Assembly: GCA_036186865.1 (NCBI GenBank)
Contig: AP025054.1
Location: 25,425,424 to 25,489,423 of the forward strand
Source of the DNA: Eustoma russellianum
Lineage: Eukaryota; Streptophyta; Magnoliopsida; Gentianales; Gentianaceae
Length of the DNA stretch: 64,000 nt
Reading direction: 5' to 3'
In this document: positions 10,301 through 21,266 of the stretch, piece by piece
Layout: every line of letters begins with the position of its first letter
Position numbering within the stretch: the stretch's first letter is position 1
Made by a program: the position numbers and the translations under genes
Notes under the pieces: model-generated
What the model was told of the DNA's origin: nothing
Database searches by the model: none
What the model saw: the letters and a program-made list of their open reading frames with translations, nothing else

Positions 10301-11172
10301 CCCCCTTCCAGAACACCATTCTGCAATTTTCTGCAGAAACTGCAGAAATAACCCCCAATTCGACCCCAACTTCCTTCAAAACCATTCCAAGCCTATTTCC
10401 CACTATCAATCCATCCTAAAATCACCCAAGACAACATCTTTAGCATACGATTCACGGATTCAAGCCTAGCACTCCAAGTACTTATCAAATCAACCCAAAG
10501 ATCAAATCTTTCCACTCTCCCCTCCCTTCAACCACCATCATCAACAAGTAGGGTTCAAGGGATTGGGATTTACATGATCTCACATAAACAACAATCAACG
10601 AACAAGATTTCAACATATAATGGCCAAATCTCAAACCAAAACACATAGATCTCACAAATAGATTCACATAGAGAAATTACTGCATGGTGATCCAAATTGA
10701 TATCAAAATAGGCCCTTTATCTTTCACAAAACGTAAGAACTTATAACCAGATTACTTGCCTTTGATTACTCGAAAACGGATTGGAGAACGGACGGAGTTT
10801 GGATCAAAACCTGACGGTGTCTTCCTCTCCTACACCTTTAGGGAAACGGCTAGGGCTTAGGGGGAGCAAGGAGTCGACGTTTTTTTTTTTCTGAGGGATG
10901 GGAAAAACTGACGTTCAGTCAGTTTATATATGGGAATGGGAAAGTTTGGTGTTTCTAAATTATATCCTTAATCGAATTTATCTTAAAGGATAAACCTTAA
11001 TTATTTAATTCTAAATTAAATATAAATAAATTCTAATATTAAATCCCCTCATTAATTTCTAATTAATCCTCATATAAATGCCTAATTTATTTCCGTTGAC
11101 CGCCATTAATTTCTGTGAAATCCTTCTTTGTCTTTTAACTACCCTACGGAGGGTGCGGGGCATAACAATATG

Positions 11173-11996
11173 ACTTTAAATTATTGCTCGTCCTTCTCAC
11201 TTTTCAAGAACTATAGTTGAAAAAAAGAAAAAAGAAACTCTGATATACACTTTCGCAATATATCTGGAGCAAAAGCTATTCCGTTACTACGAGGGTTTCG
11301 ACCATGTCCCAAAGAGAATTATAAAGAGTTGAAATTAGTAATCCAACGGTCTCTTAAATTGGGTGAGTACTTACACAATAACCCACATAAAGTGTCCCCG
11401 CAAATCAGGATTTTGGCCTAGCAGCGGTGGAACACCAACATTATTGTGTTATCTGAGGGCACATTCGCAATACATACATGTCAGGAAGCTTCTCTACTCT
11501 GTTTGGCAGCATGTCTACTAAAATTGCAGCACGGACTTATACTCTACATGCATATGTTGCGTATGTTTATAGTGGGCCGCTGCATGGTGTTGCGGCAACA
11601 TTTGAAACGTAACGTTCGCGGCTGTATTTTAAGAGATAAGAATTGCATCTTTACCAACAACAATTGTTTTTGTTGTATGGTAAACGGTTGAGATTTTATA
11701 ATTTATACAATTTATTTACAATAACACCTCTTAGATTGTGATATCCATTAATCGTATTTTATTGATTTAAAACGTACACTGCTCTACCTATGTATAGGAC
11801 ACTGCTCCACGTATGATGAGCCCACGATGGGGTCAACGCAACATATTTTCATGTATGATTTATTGTCACATGTTAGTTCTGTAAGACATGGCATATCACT
11901 GTTAACTCCGCACACACTAGTGCTACTTCTTATGTCTTATAGTCTTAACTAACCCTTAGGACATGTCATATATGTTGTGCATCTTGTGTTTGTTGC
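11173..11996. other. Flanking DNA without recognised gene
   Basis: AT-rich sequence with one short open frame (11446-11691) that has no recognisable features. I see no clear repeat family. Confidence 0.45.
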
Positions 11997-12233
11997 TTGG
12001 TGTCTTTGAAGATAGGTCAAAGAGGGCTTTACATTGAAAATGATGAGCTACAACCTAGCCTTGTGGATACAAACACTGATGATGACACCTCACTGCCCCG
12101 CACAGGTCCCATAACAAGGAGTATGGCTAAGAAGTTATTACATTGTGTTGAATCCTTTCTTTACAGGCATGAAGAGGATGAACCAAGCAAGGATGATGTC
12201 CATTGGGTTTATATGATACAAGCTTTGATCTAG
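11997..12233 (+). pseudogene. Possible Ty3/gypsy polyprotein fragment
   Basis: An open frame of 78 codons contains GPITRSMAKKL, which resembles the P-[IL]-TRxxAK motif near the tail of many plant gypsy polyproteins. No neighbouring pol domain is visible and the rest of the frame is not diagnostic. The next 450 bp are rich in AACCAATCAAA and CAAGCAAGG repeats, as in a decayed element 3' region. Confidence 0.35.
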
Positions 12234-12388
12234 TTGTATCAAAAGCATGTTGTATATATCTTTAGTTGTTCTTTTACTATTTGTTGATTGGCTAACCTTG
12301 TTTTAGGATAGTTTGGTTGTATTATTGCCTTGTCTTTCAGGTACACGTACATAGCTTGGAAATGCAATTAGAATCTGAATTTTTGTCC

Positions 12389-12450
12389 AAGCAAGGAGGT
12401 GATAAGCAAGTAGCTTACAAGCAAGGAGGTGACAAGCACTCATGTCAAAT
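12389..12450 (+). repeat. 30-bp direct repeat
   Basis: AGCAAGGAGGTGAtAAGCA is repeated as AGCAAGGAGGTGAcAAGCA with a period of 30 bp (12391 and 12421). Confidence 0.75.
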
Positions 12451-12711
12451 TCAAGAATTGTTCTTCACGTTAAAATGGATGTACAAGATGCTCAAATCAT
12501 TAACCAATAGGAAGAAGTCTTGCAAATGTTCAAACCAATCAAAAACAAGCAAGGAGACAACCAAGCAAGCTGCACAACAAATGATCCAATCAAATTGAGA
12601 TTGTTTAAGGCCTATCTCATGCAAGATGGTTTGAAGATTCAAAGTCAAACTTGCAACCAATCAAAGCCTAGTTCAAACCAAGCTGCTCAATACATTAACC
12701 AATCAAATTGA

Positions 12712-13379
12712 TCAAGAAAAAAAGATGGAAACAAAGCAAGGAGTAGCACGGCAAGCAACCAGAATTCTTGGAACAAAAGTTGTTCAAAAAGCAAGCATGT
12801 CATTTTAGTCTTGTACTTTGTATTTTAAAACTTGTACTCTTTATAATTTTCGTTTGCTATAAGTAAGGTAGGAACCTGAATGTACAAAACACAATTTCAA
12901 ACACAATTTCAAGAAAACATTTCAATCAAACATTCCTTTAAGGAGTTCTCAACTTTTTCCAAGTTGAAGCTTAAACCACTAACGGTTTCTTCCAAGTTCA
13001 TAGCCTAGAACTTGTTAGTATTTACTTCATTTTTGGTTTACAGCATCTTAGGGTCTCAATGAGGTTTTAGATGTGTTGGAATGCCAAGGAGGAAGAGGTG
13101 TTGGTATAAATTGAGCCAAGAACAAACGGTTACAGTTCAAGGGGTGTCATTGTGATGTTCTTTGCCATAGCTGAGGTTCAAATCAATTTGGAATAGGAGA
13201 CAAAGTCCTTGGAACATTTTCTAGCCTTCGTTTGGCTCATCAACGTATGTGTAGGACAACATCTATTTCTATTTTATGAATACAGTCATTCGCAATGAAG
13301 TACATTAAGTATACAAAATATTATGCCTTCCTAATTTGTACGATTCTCCCTAATTGGCGTGATATGATTCCATGATTTC
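12712..13379. other. Decayed repeat DNA without gene
   Basis: There are no meaningful open frames. The region follows the gypsy-like scrap and may be its 3' untranslated part or LTR; I cannot define ends. Confidence 0.4.
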
Positions 13380-13791
13380 TTCTTTGTCAACATTTCTCCT
13401 CAAGTTGGATAGTAACATTGCCGATGCCTAACTTTCAAAGTACTGAGTCAAAGATCCTTCCTGTGACGGCTTCTGTGAGGATATCATTTAGTTGATCTTC
13501 ACAATTTACAAGCGAGTGATCAACGATACCTACTTCGAGTTTCTCTTTGATGACATGTCGACCTATCTCCACATGTTCGGTTTGATCATGCTGCACTGGA
13601 TTCTTGAAGATACTTAGCGTCGTATCGTTGTCGCACATCAGCTTAGTAGGCAGTCTTAGAGGGAAACTAATCTCGTGCATTAGCTTCTTTAGCCAAAGAA
13701 CCTCCATAACGCTCTTTGCAATTCCTCTGAATTGGCTCATAACTCTCACGACATATGCTATATCTGGTCTGGTGTGGAAGAGATAAATCAA
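13380..13791 (-). pseudogene. Copia RNase H relic, minus strand
   Basis: The minus frame encodes IYLFHTRPDIAYVVRVMSQF (RT/RNase H junction), skips the first RNase H catalytic part by an internal deletion, and resumes at EVLWLKKLMHEI, then MCDNDTTLSIFKNPVQHDQT and HVEIGRHVIKEKLEVGIV, ending with DQLNDILTEAV and a C-terminal tail that runs to about 13380. The order of motifs is that of Ty1/copia RNase H. It belongs to one minus-strand element with the fragments at 14693 and 15125-15797; the RT catalytic region is missing. Confidence 0.85.
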
Positions 13792-14692
13792 TTTTCTTTC
13801 AAGTCTCTAATACCGTTCTTGATTCGCTCGTGGTGCCCCTGTCTTGATCTGTAGTTTATGATTCAAACATATCAGTGTCTCACTTGGTTTGCAATCGATC
13901 ATTCTAGCCTCAGCTAGCAAGTCAATAATGTATTTTTGTTACGATATAAAGATTCCCTTCTTCAACCAGAGAAATTCAATTCTATGAAGTACTTCATTCC
14001 ACCTAAGTTAACTCACCTCCTGAACCATACATGGAATGGATTCAGAGCATAGAGTAGAAAAGAATCCCTTAGCACATTCTGCAATTCTCCCCTGTCTATC
14101 TTAATAGGATATCTAGAAGTTTGAGATACCGGTTCTGACGAGTACCTTTCTTATGCTATACCCCTTTTCTTCGTTCTAGGAAGAACCCGTACATGTATCT
14201 CAATCAGATCATCAATATTCTACAAATCAGGCAAAATAGGGAGTTCTTCATTAGAGTGTGGGGCCCTTACCTCTTGTTGGATATCCAACAAAAGAAACTA
14301 ATTCGTAACGGGTACTGGTTTGTTGCCACTTCCTTCATCGGGAGAGGTCTGCTCAGTGGGGCCATCTGCTAGTTCTTATTAGACAGTCTATGTATAGCTA
14401 AAGCTATATTACCAATCTAAAGACTCATTCAATTTCTCTCCCTAAGGCCAAGGTTGGGTATAAAAAAAATACTCCGATTTAAGAAATACACAGTCCACTA
14501 TCACATGGATTCGAAAGGTAACATGATTATAGCACATGTAGCATTTCTGATGGATGGAATACTTGATGAACATTCATTTCTTGGCGTAGGAGTCTAGTTT
14601 TATGCGTTTGTTTTTCAAAATATGTATAAACATAGAACAATCAAAAATACAAAGAGAAAGAGTCAAGATTGATAGTATGGTTGTTTCGGTGG

Positions 14693-14899
14693 CTAAACTT
14701 GTAACAGAGATTTATGGTCAATAATTTTTGTGAGTAGTCGATTCAAGAGGTACACTAAAGTAGCGACTGATTCAGGCCAAAAGTGTTTGAGAGTATGTGA
14801 CTCAAGCAACATAGCTTGTGCCATTTCGAAGATGATACTGTTTTTTCTTTTGGCTACACCTTTTTTTGTTGTATTCAGATAAGTTGTTTGATATATCAA
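14693..14899 (-). pseudogene. Copia integrase relic, minus strand
   Basis: TTKKGVAKRKNSIIFEMAQAM and FWPESVATLVYLLNRL (each described in part) correspond to the copia integrase block with catalytic Glu (normally NGVAERKNR) and the following YLINR motif. The catalytic Glu is replaced by Lys in GVAKRKN. Surrounding sequence is too decayed to translate. Confidence 0.75.
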
Positions 14900-15124
14900 G
14901 ACATTATCTCGGAAATATTTTCAAAGCCTTGTTCACATATTCTCGACCATTATCTGAGTGAAGGATCTGGATTGTGGTGTTGTATTGTGTTTGGATCATA
15001 TGAAAGAAATGGATAAATTTTTCTTGGACTTCAGATCGTGTTTCAGAAGTATACACATGTCATGCGAGAGAAATCATCAATGAATTATAAGAAATATGAA
15101 ACTGACTATGATTCAATATTTGTG

Positions 15125-15797
15125 CTAGCCCCTATACATCAAAATGCACCAATAAAAAGATATTGTTAACACGATTATTATTTGGTTGAAAAGTAGCATG
15201 ACGATTTTTTGAGTGCATGCCTCACAAAGCATATGAACTGTCTCATTGTTAAACAAGCTGGTAAGCAGAAGTTTAAGATAAGTGAATGAAGGATGACATA
15301 AACATCGTTGCCATAGACACACTTGCCTGTTGATTATCTCGTGAGTGAGCATAAGCTGACCTTGTTGAGCGACCTCTTCAACATAGTACAAGTCTCTTCG
15401 CTCAATGCCACACCCAATTATCTCCTTCATATGTATGTCCAGTGAGAGGCCAAAATGAGAGTATATGAAAACCACACAATTCATTCTTTGGTGACATGAC
15501 TGAGTGATAATACTTTGATGATAAAGTAGAACCATAAAGACAACTATTGAGTCGCATGTGTGGGTTAACCATAATGGGTCCCACGCCTTTTATAGGGACC
15601 GATTCACCGCTAGCAGTTTCAATGTGTGTTTTTGAGGGTTTAGAGAGGTGTGGAAAGTCTTTAAGGTCATTGGTTATAGTGTCAGTAGATTCGCAATCTA
15701 AGATCCACTCGGTGGATTTGTGTAGAGTAAGGGACTTTTTGGTATAAGTATGGAAGGCTAAGGGCAAATATGCAATTTGGGAAAAATATAGGGGCAC
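15125..15797 (-). pseudogene. Copia protease and GAG-pre-integrase relic, minus strand
   Basis: The upstream frame (15797 to 15402) contains WILDCESTDTITNDLKDF, a degenerate form of the aspartic protease site WILDSGATDHMT; the DSG triad reads DCE. After a frameshift near 15440, the second frame has LYYVEE and LWQRCLCHPSFTYLKLL, the zinc-binding pre-integrase block (normally LWHxRLGHPS). With the fragments to the left this gives PR, pre-INT, INT, RNase H in the order expected for a minus-strand copia element. Confidence 0.8.
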
Positions 15798-16120
15798 ATC
15801 ATGTAATTTTAAGAATTTTAGAGGACTGATTTGTAATTTTATGAAAATTTAGGGGCAAATCTGTAATTCTAGAAAAAATGAAATACGAATCAATGATTTT
15901 AGATAAATGGAGGGTTGAATATGCAAATAATAAAAAATTTGGTGCAAATGTGTAATTTTTGAGGAGTTTTGAGGGAAAAATTTAGTATCAATAGAACTGT
16001 GGGCAATTTTTCAATGCCTGAAAAAGTGGAGGCCAAATGTGTGGATTCAAAAAAATTTAGAGATAAAACTGTAGAATCCAAAAAATTGCGACTACAACTT
16101 GAATAATCAAAAAATTAGGG
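15750..16120. repeat. Degenerate repeats rich in GGGGCAAATcTGTAATTTT
   Basis: Phrases of the type TTTAGGGGCAAATCTGTAATT recur at irregular 30-45-bp spacing across the region upstream (minus sense) of the protease relic. It has no coding pattern now. It separates the two head-to-head copia relics. Confidence 0.55.
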
Positions 16121-16204
16121 TTAGGGTTTAAAACGCCAACCCTTATACTTCCTTGTTTAACCGTCTCTCTCCACTAATTAACCCAAAAACTAAAAGATCA
16201 AAAC

Positions 16205-16510
16205 TTGATTTGTAGAAAAATGTTTTTTTTTGCTATGCCACCCATTAAAGAGTATCGATGTTACAAACTAAACACTCGTCGAATCCATGTCACTATAGAT
16301 TACGTATTCCTAGAATCTGAATATTTCTTTATCTACCAAGCTAGTGTTCATGGAGAGAAGATCAGTGAGCCAGTAGGCTGGTTGAACCACTTAAGTTGTT
16401 CCATGAACAAATTAAGTTGTTCAGAGATTATTCCATCAAAACAGGTAGATGAAGCCACCAAGTTTGTCTCTTTCAACATAAGCGGGTCAAGAACCAGTCC
16501 AAATAATTGA
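16205..16510 (+). pseudogene. Copia integrase C-terminal region relic, plus strand
   Basis: The frame contains KEYRCYKLNTRRIHVTIDYV and then FLESEYFF. This matches the copia motif after the integrase core (KGYRCYHPxxRRxxVxxDVTFxExxxFF). It marks the left end of a plus-strand element whose protease and integrase core are missing. The rest of the frame is spacer between integrase and RT. Confidence 0.75.
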
Positions 16511-16779
16511 CCTCATTCGTCAGATATTCGACCAGTGATGAGTGAATCACACTTTGATGGATGTTCCAATGGTATGAATGATGTTGGTAATACTGAATTT
16601 AACAGTTTAGAAGAAAGACAGATGTTTATCCTAGCTCTGAAGAGAAATAGAGGTGTACCACCTGAGCGGTACTCACCCAGTATGTGTCTCGTGCTTTCAA
16701 GCACCGAGTAAATACAGACAGGGGTAGAATTGCATATATTACATGTCCGTTCTCTTTATCTCTCTTATCAGAATCTATC

Positions 16780-17470
16780 CGGAGGACAGTATAAGAAGCA
16801 AGAAAGTTGAGTGGCGAGGAGCCATGGATACAGAAATCAAAGCCTTAATAAAACATAGAAAAAATGTATACTGTCAGAAGGAGAAAAACCAGTTGGGTGC
16901 AAGTTAGTCTTCACCATTAAGTATAAGGCAGGTGACACGATTGGACAATACAAAGCATGATTGGTAGCTAATGGTACGTACAGATATGTGCCATTGATTA
17001 TGTAGGGGCTTTCTCTCTGGTTGTAAAAATCGATACCATCAGGGTACTCTTCTCAGCAACCAATATAGATTGGCACTTCCTCACTTCAACGTTAAGAATA
17101 CTATCTTGTATGGAGAATCGAAAGAGGTGGTATGTATGGAAGCACCACAAGATTTTTTGAAAGATTTCTGAGGGAATGAAGCAACAAACTCAGGAGAGCT
17201 CTATATAGACTCAAATAGTCCCTTTGTGATTAAGCAGAATAGATATAGATAAAGTAACCCCGATTATACTTTGTTATTAAGAGAAAGGAAGATTTGGTTT
17301 CCTATATGATAATCTACGCAGATGTCACTATCATAACAAGAAATGATGAGGAGGAAACTATCCAGCTCCGAAAGAGTATATTTATAGAGTTCAAAATGAA
17401 AGATCTAGGTTGTCTGATGTATTTCCTAGGGATTGAAGTCATACAATCAAATAAATAAATTTTCATATTC
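16780..17470 (+). pseudogene. Copia reverse transcriptase relic, plus strand
   Basis: Stops interrupt all frames, but RT blocks appear in order: WRGAMDTEIKAL, QLGASVFTIKYKAGDTIGQYKA, LVANGT, then a degraded catalytic box IIYADVTIITRNDEE (17313-17360; YVDD has become YADV), and FKMKDLGCLMYFLGIEV near 17390-17445. The fingers-palm segment between is heavily decayed. No function is possible. Confidence 0.8.
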
Positions 17471-17589
17471 TAATGAAAATACAGACTAGATTTGCTGGTT
17501 GAAGTCGGGATAGTGCACCTGTGGACACTCATATGGTCATAAATCATAAACTCCACATAAAATAAAGGGCTGCATTTGCAAATCGAGAA

Positions 17590-18240
17590 CAATACCAAAG
17601 GCTATTGGTAAAGTTGATCTATTTGTCTCACACCAGAGCAGACATTGCATATGATATTGGAGCAGTGAGTCAGGTCATGCATTAACCTCAGGAGGAGCAA
17701 ATGGCGCCGGCCATAAGGATAGTGCGATACCGGAAAGGCACTCATGGAAGAGGCATTATGTTCAAAAAGAATGGACATCTAGACATTCAGGCTTATACTG
17801 ATGCTGATTGGGTTGGTAACTCAAATGACAGATGATCTACGTCACGTTATTTTACACTAGTGGGTAGAAAATCGATGACATGGAGAAGCAAAAAATTAAA
17901 GATAGTTGCACTGCCTAGGGCGAAGCAGAAATCACGGGAATTGGAAAAAGAACAACGGAGATCCTACGGATAAAAAAGCAAATGAACGAGATTGGTTTTT
18001 ATCTTAATCTTCCAACTCATTTAATGTGTGCAGCAAGGTGGCTATCTGTATTTCAAAAACATGTGGAAGTATATTGACATTTTATAAAAGAGAAAACTAA
18101 AGAGAACACAATCAAACTTCCGTTTGTGAGATTTTGAATGTCAGTTGACAGACATTCTCACAAAAGCATTAAGTGAAAGGGTATTTAACTCAATATTGTG
18201 CAAGTTGGATATTAGAGATCTCACCACTCAACGTGAGAGG
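17590..18240 (+). pseudogene. Copia RNase H relic, plus strand
   Basis: LIYLSHTRADIAYDIGAVSQV (in part), RIVRYRKGTHGRGIMFKKNG, QAYTDADWVGNSNDR and SRYFTLVGRKSMTWRSKK give the N-terminal half of copia RNase H with its first catalytic Asp. The C-terminal half ends LTKALSERVFNSILCKLDIR. An in-frame stop follows NDR. A GAGAGGGAGTGATAATAG stretch at about 18233 looks like polypurine tract plus LTR start, but the LTR's far end is not resolved. Confidence 0.8.
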
Positions 18241-18245
18241 GAGTG

Positions 18246-18780
18246 ATAATAGATACAACAACCAATGAGGACACCAAAGGAGAAATGAATCAAATTGTAT
18301 CAATCAGAAAAAAAAAATATTTTTATATTATTGTATTAATTACCTATCGTAGTTAATAATAAAATTATACTATACATAGGGCGTACGTACACAAACAAAA
18401 ATCTGAAAAATACTCCATTACAGACTTAACATTTACTTTTCTTCAATTCAAAGTCTCTCGTTTCCTAAAAAAAAAAAAAAAAAAAACAGCAGAAGAAGGT
18501 CTCTCCTATTATCCAAATTACATCACTACGTGCCATGAGAATGGATTGAGACATGCACTAAATATGAGATGCTGATGTAAAGTTAATGAGTCTTACCTGG
18601 TGACAGCGACATGGTAGAAAAACATATAAGAAAGAAATACTGCACATAATGAAATGGCAACTTTTAAACTTGTTTTTTTTTTTTTTAAATAACAACCAAC
18701 CTGCAAAAGAAATTCACATACACGAGAGTAATAGAGAAATTTTACATCTTTTAAGTAGGCTTCTAATTTCATTAGATAAG
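18246..18780. other. Probable LTR remnant and AT-rich spacer
   Basis: Contains a poly(A) run near 18469-18486 and a T-run near 18671. The first part may be the 3' LTR of the plus-strand copia relic; no second boundary is visible. No gene. Confidence 0.4.
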
Positions 18781-18799
18781 TATTAATTGTGGTTTTTTA
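18781..18799. repeat. SINE target duplication, left copy
   Basis: TATTAATTGTGGTTTTTTA matches the right copy at 19047-19065 with one difference in 19 bases. Confidence 0.85.
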
Positions 18800-19046
18800 A
18801 AAGGGCGTTCCCGATATAATAGGCTTTCGCGTTTGTGCAGGATTCGGGAGAAGCCTTTAAAAAGGCGTTTCCGGTGTAACATGCTTTTACGTTTGCGTAG
18901 GGTCTGGAAAGGGGCCGGATCGCTTCGCGATCTGATGTACGAAGCCTTATGTTACACTTTGTGCAAGAAACTGTTTCTGCGGTTCGAACTGATAACCTCA
19001 AATTAACAAAACATCAAACTTACCACTTGTTCCAAGGTCCGTCCTT
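18800..19046 (-). mobile_element. Au-type tRNA-derived SINE
   Basis: In minus sense the sequence starts with AAGTGGTAAGTTTGATG, a tRNA-like A-box context, followed by a B-box-like GTTCGAACC and then the Au SINE body: GAAACAGTTTCTTGCACAAA, AAGGCTTCGTACATCAGA, CGGCCCCTTTCCAGACCCT and GCATGTTACACCGG. The body is diverged. The 3' part is duplicated: two related copies of the CCTACGCAAACG...ACCGGAAACGCC segment lie head to tail, so the element is longer than a standard Au SINE. A 19-bp target duplication brackets it. Confidence 0.88.
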
Positions 19047-19065
19047 TATTAGTTGTGGTTTTTTA
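19047..19065. repeat. SINE target duplication, right copy
   Basis: TATTAGTTGTGGTTTTTTA, paired with 18781-18799. Target duplications of this length fit LINE-driven retroposition. Confidence 0.85.
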
Positions 19066-20026
19066 GTAATGAAATATCGCCAGAGATGAGAAGGGAATGG
19101 ATAAAGCACAGATTTTTCAAACCCAGACATCCGTTGCTCTTATAAAATCCAAATCTGTGCCGCCATTAACATATTAATAAAAAGAAAAAAAAAATAAGAG
19201 ACGCAGAGACGTACATACATACACATAAATTATATGTATATATATGTCTCTATATATATATGTATGTATATATGTATGGAATTTTCATATATGACGAAAT
19301 AATAATTTCCCAAAGTAGCGATCGAGAAGTTAAGAACATACGGTAGCAGTAAAGAATAACTACATACATTTCAGTCGCTGGACAAACTTCGGAATTCTGG
19401 AAGCTGCAGTTGCATGTTACAAGTTTACCAAACATCATAGTGTGGCAATCTGCATTCTTAAACCTGGTTTTTGAAAAGCTAAAAGAGTTTTTCGACTTCT
19501 ACCATTGAATTAAGCAACTGTATGGGTTGCTGTTTTATTTGTTCATTGAGATGTTGCGGTTGTTACAGGATGTCTGAGCTACTGTTTTTCATATTTATCA
19601 CGAATCGAATCATATCGCTAATTGATTAGCTAATAGAGCTTGTTTGACTGCACACTTTTCTCTGGTCATGACTATGGACCTGCCGGTTGAGTTGATGTGG
19701 CTTAGGACGCTACGGGCTCGCCATATCCGTTGTCTTAGTCTTCCTTACCGCTGTAGTTTTTTTTTTTTGGGTAGGTCTTAAATTTTTTATCGAATGTAAC
19801 TATGGTATTCTTCCTCTTTTTTAATCGAATGTAACTATGATATTCTTCCGCTATAAGTAACGGACTAAAATTAGGAAAAGATCAATAAATTTTAGAGGTA
19901 CCGTCCTCTTTTGCAAAAAAAAAAAACAAAAAAAACATAACTATATCCTTAAGCAGTAAACTGTTTATAAAATTTTGATTAGGTTTTAAGTCGGCATGAA
20001 ATTGTCATTGTACCTTAGCTGAGTTT
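19066..20026. other. Spacer with TATG-type microsatellite and a 35-bp repeat
   Basis: Holds an ACAT/TATG-rich tract (about 19214-19276), and the phrase TCGAATGTAACTATG twice with a period of 35 bp (19790 and 19825). I see no gene. Confidence 0.5.
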
Positions 20027-20339
20027 TGTTGGAAACAATCAATCATGTACCAAGACGCAATCGTTCGATGTGTGCGTATGAAAACAGTAATAAGTAGACC
20101 AAACTCGGGGCGAGTCAAGGACTCTGTCCTTAAGACGTATTGCTCGGATATACTGTGTCTAACCTGCGTTAGCAATCGTCTCTCAGGATACACCGGGTAC
20201 CTGTTCAGTTGAGCGGCACTATTTAACTTAAATTGCAGCGAACCTTTAAGTGTCCTGACTTCTCTTGGACATGATACAGAAAGAAAAAAACGAAGAAAGC
20301 AGAAGAGGAGTGTGTTTCTGATCGCACACCCTACCTCTG

Positions 20340-20347
20340 TTTATATA
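20340..20347 (-). promoter_or_regulatory. TATA box of the minus-strand LTR
   Basis: The minus strand reads CCCCTATATAAACAGAGG. Its place in the LTR, with repeats upstream, fits a U3 core promoter. Transcription would start about 30 nt to the left. Confidence 0.6.
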
Positions 20348-20389
20348 GGGGAGTTGGTTGGAAATCGGTTTTCGCAAATGGACTCGTGA

Positions 20390-20616
20390 CTGTTGGATCA
20401 AAACCGTAGATCAACCAGAACTGTCGGATGAAAACCGAAACAGTGTTTGTTGGGCGGTTTTGGACGATTTAAATCACATCCATCAGATGAAAACCGATTT
20501 ACATGATTAATCCTGGATCTTTTGATAAAAACCACATTCGGTTGCGCGGTTTGATCAGTTTAAATTACAACTGTTGGATCAAAGCTGACATCCCCCAAAC
20601 CGTTAGATAAAAACCG
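20390..20616 (-). repeat. Five U3 repeats upstream of the TATA box
   Basis: In minus sense the motif GGTTTTNATCYRACRGT recurs at about 20406, 20437, 20496, 20586 and 20616 with irregular spacing. The cluster lies about 45-275 bp upstream of the TATA box, the position of retroelement enhancer repeats. Confidence 0.65.
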
Positions 20617-21255
20617 TTTGATCTTATTCACATAAGGAAGACCTGATGATAATTGATGGGCCGGATCAGACTAGGAGATGTTACATTAGGCCGCTGCGCA
20701 GCTAGGCCTGAAGCCTTTAATTATTTACAAAAAATAATTAATTCAAAAGCTAAAAGAAATTTTCTCCAAAAAGATAGGAATCGGCCCGGCCCACGAGCCC
20801 TGAGCCGAGCCTGCCAGACAGAAGAGCGGCAGCGGCAGCGGCAGGCGCACACGTGTGGCAGTCATATATGTCTTTCCTCTGGTCAAAAATTCTCTTGCCC
20901 TTACGGCACATCTAAATTGACCATTCTAGCTATTTATAAGGTGGCTAAATCAACTCATTTGTCTAATGTGGTATTCCTTCATAAGGGTAATGTGGCCTCC
21001 TAAGAATAGGACACGTCACCCATTAAACCATGTTTTCTATATACTTTGAGTATTAATTTCTCATTCACCTGGTATTGTAGTTGGGTGATTCCAAAGCCTA
21101 AACTTAACTACTCGTTACGTATATGATTAAGGGCCTATTAGTTTTCATTTTTTATTAACGGAAACTAATTATAATTAAGCTCAAAGTATGTTGCTTAACC
21201 AAATTTGCAACTTGTCTTAATGGGCCAAGCCCCAAACTTTCCAATTCCTCTAACA

Positions 21256-21266
21256 ATCCCCCACAT
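21256..21266 (-). other. Polypurine tract next to the minus-strand LTR
   Basis: The minus strand reads ATGTGGGGGAT, then the LTR start TGTTAGAGG. It shows that the missing body of this element lay to the right. Confidence 0.65.

Larger units (their letters stand above)
2767..11167 (-). mobile_element. G1: complete non-autonomous Ty3/gypsy-type LTR element
   Basis: Two LTRs of about 2.52 kb (TGTAGCGCCCC...GGGGCATAACA as read on plus) flank 3.35 kb of internal DNA. The 5-bp target duplication ATATG is perfect (2762-2766 and 11168-11172). Orientation is minus: the tRNA-Met primer site abuts the right LTR (8631-8643) and the purine tract abuts the left one (5292-5305). The only coding remnant is a gag-like stub; no protease, RT, RNase H or integrase is visible, so mobilisation must have relied on a related autonomous element. 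Only a handful of differences between the LTRs are evident by eye, so the insertion is recent. Confidence 0.9.
8646..11167 (-). repeat. G1 LTR, right copy (5' LTR in element sense)
   Basis: The LTR is 2522 bp, near-identical to 2767-5291, and carries the same hairpin array (9340-9560) and palindrome array (10068-10300). It is followed by ATATG, the target duplication. Confidence 0.92.
20027..21255 (-). repeat. LTR of an unassigned LTR element, minus orientation
   Basis: The segment has TG...CA termini (plus: TGTTGGAAAC ... CCTCTAACA) over 1229 bp. In minus sense it has upstream repeats, a TATA box (20340-20347) and, immediately before its start, the purine tract ATGTGGGGGAT (21256-21266). 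The retained purine tract means it is a 3' LTR with internal DNA to its right. No matching second LTR is in the window, and the flanks show no target duplication. Confidence 0.7.

Noticed and set aside
2767..11167. CRISPR-like reading of the regularly spaced repeats in the G1 LTRs
   Set aside because: Spacers are themselves repeated, the sequence is plant nuclear DNA and no cas genes exist.
18460..18490. Poly(A) run as the tail of a LINE or processed pseudogene
   Set aside because: No target duplication or coding sequence upstream that would support retroposition.
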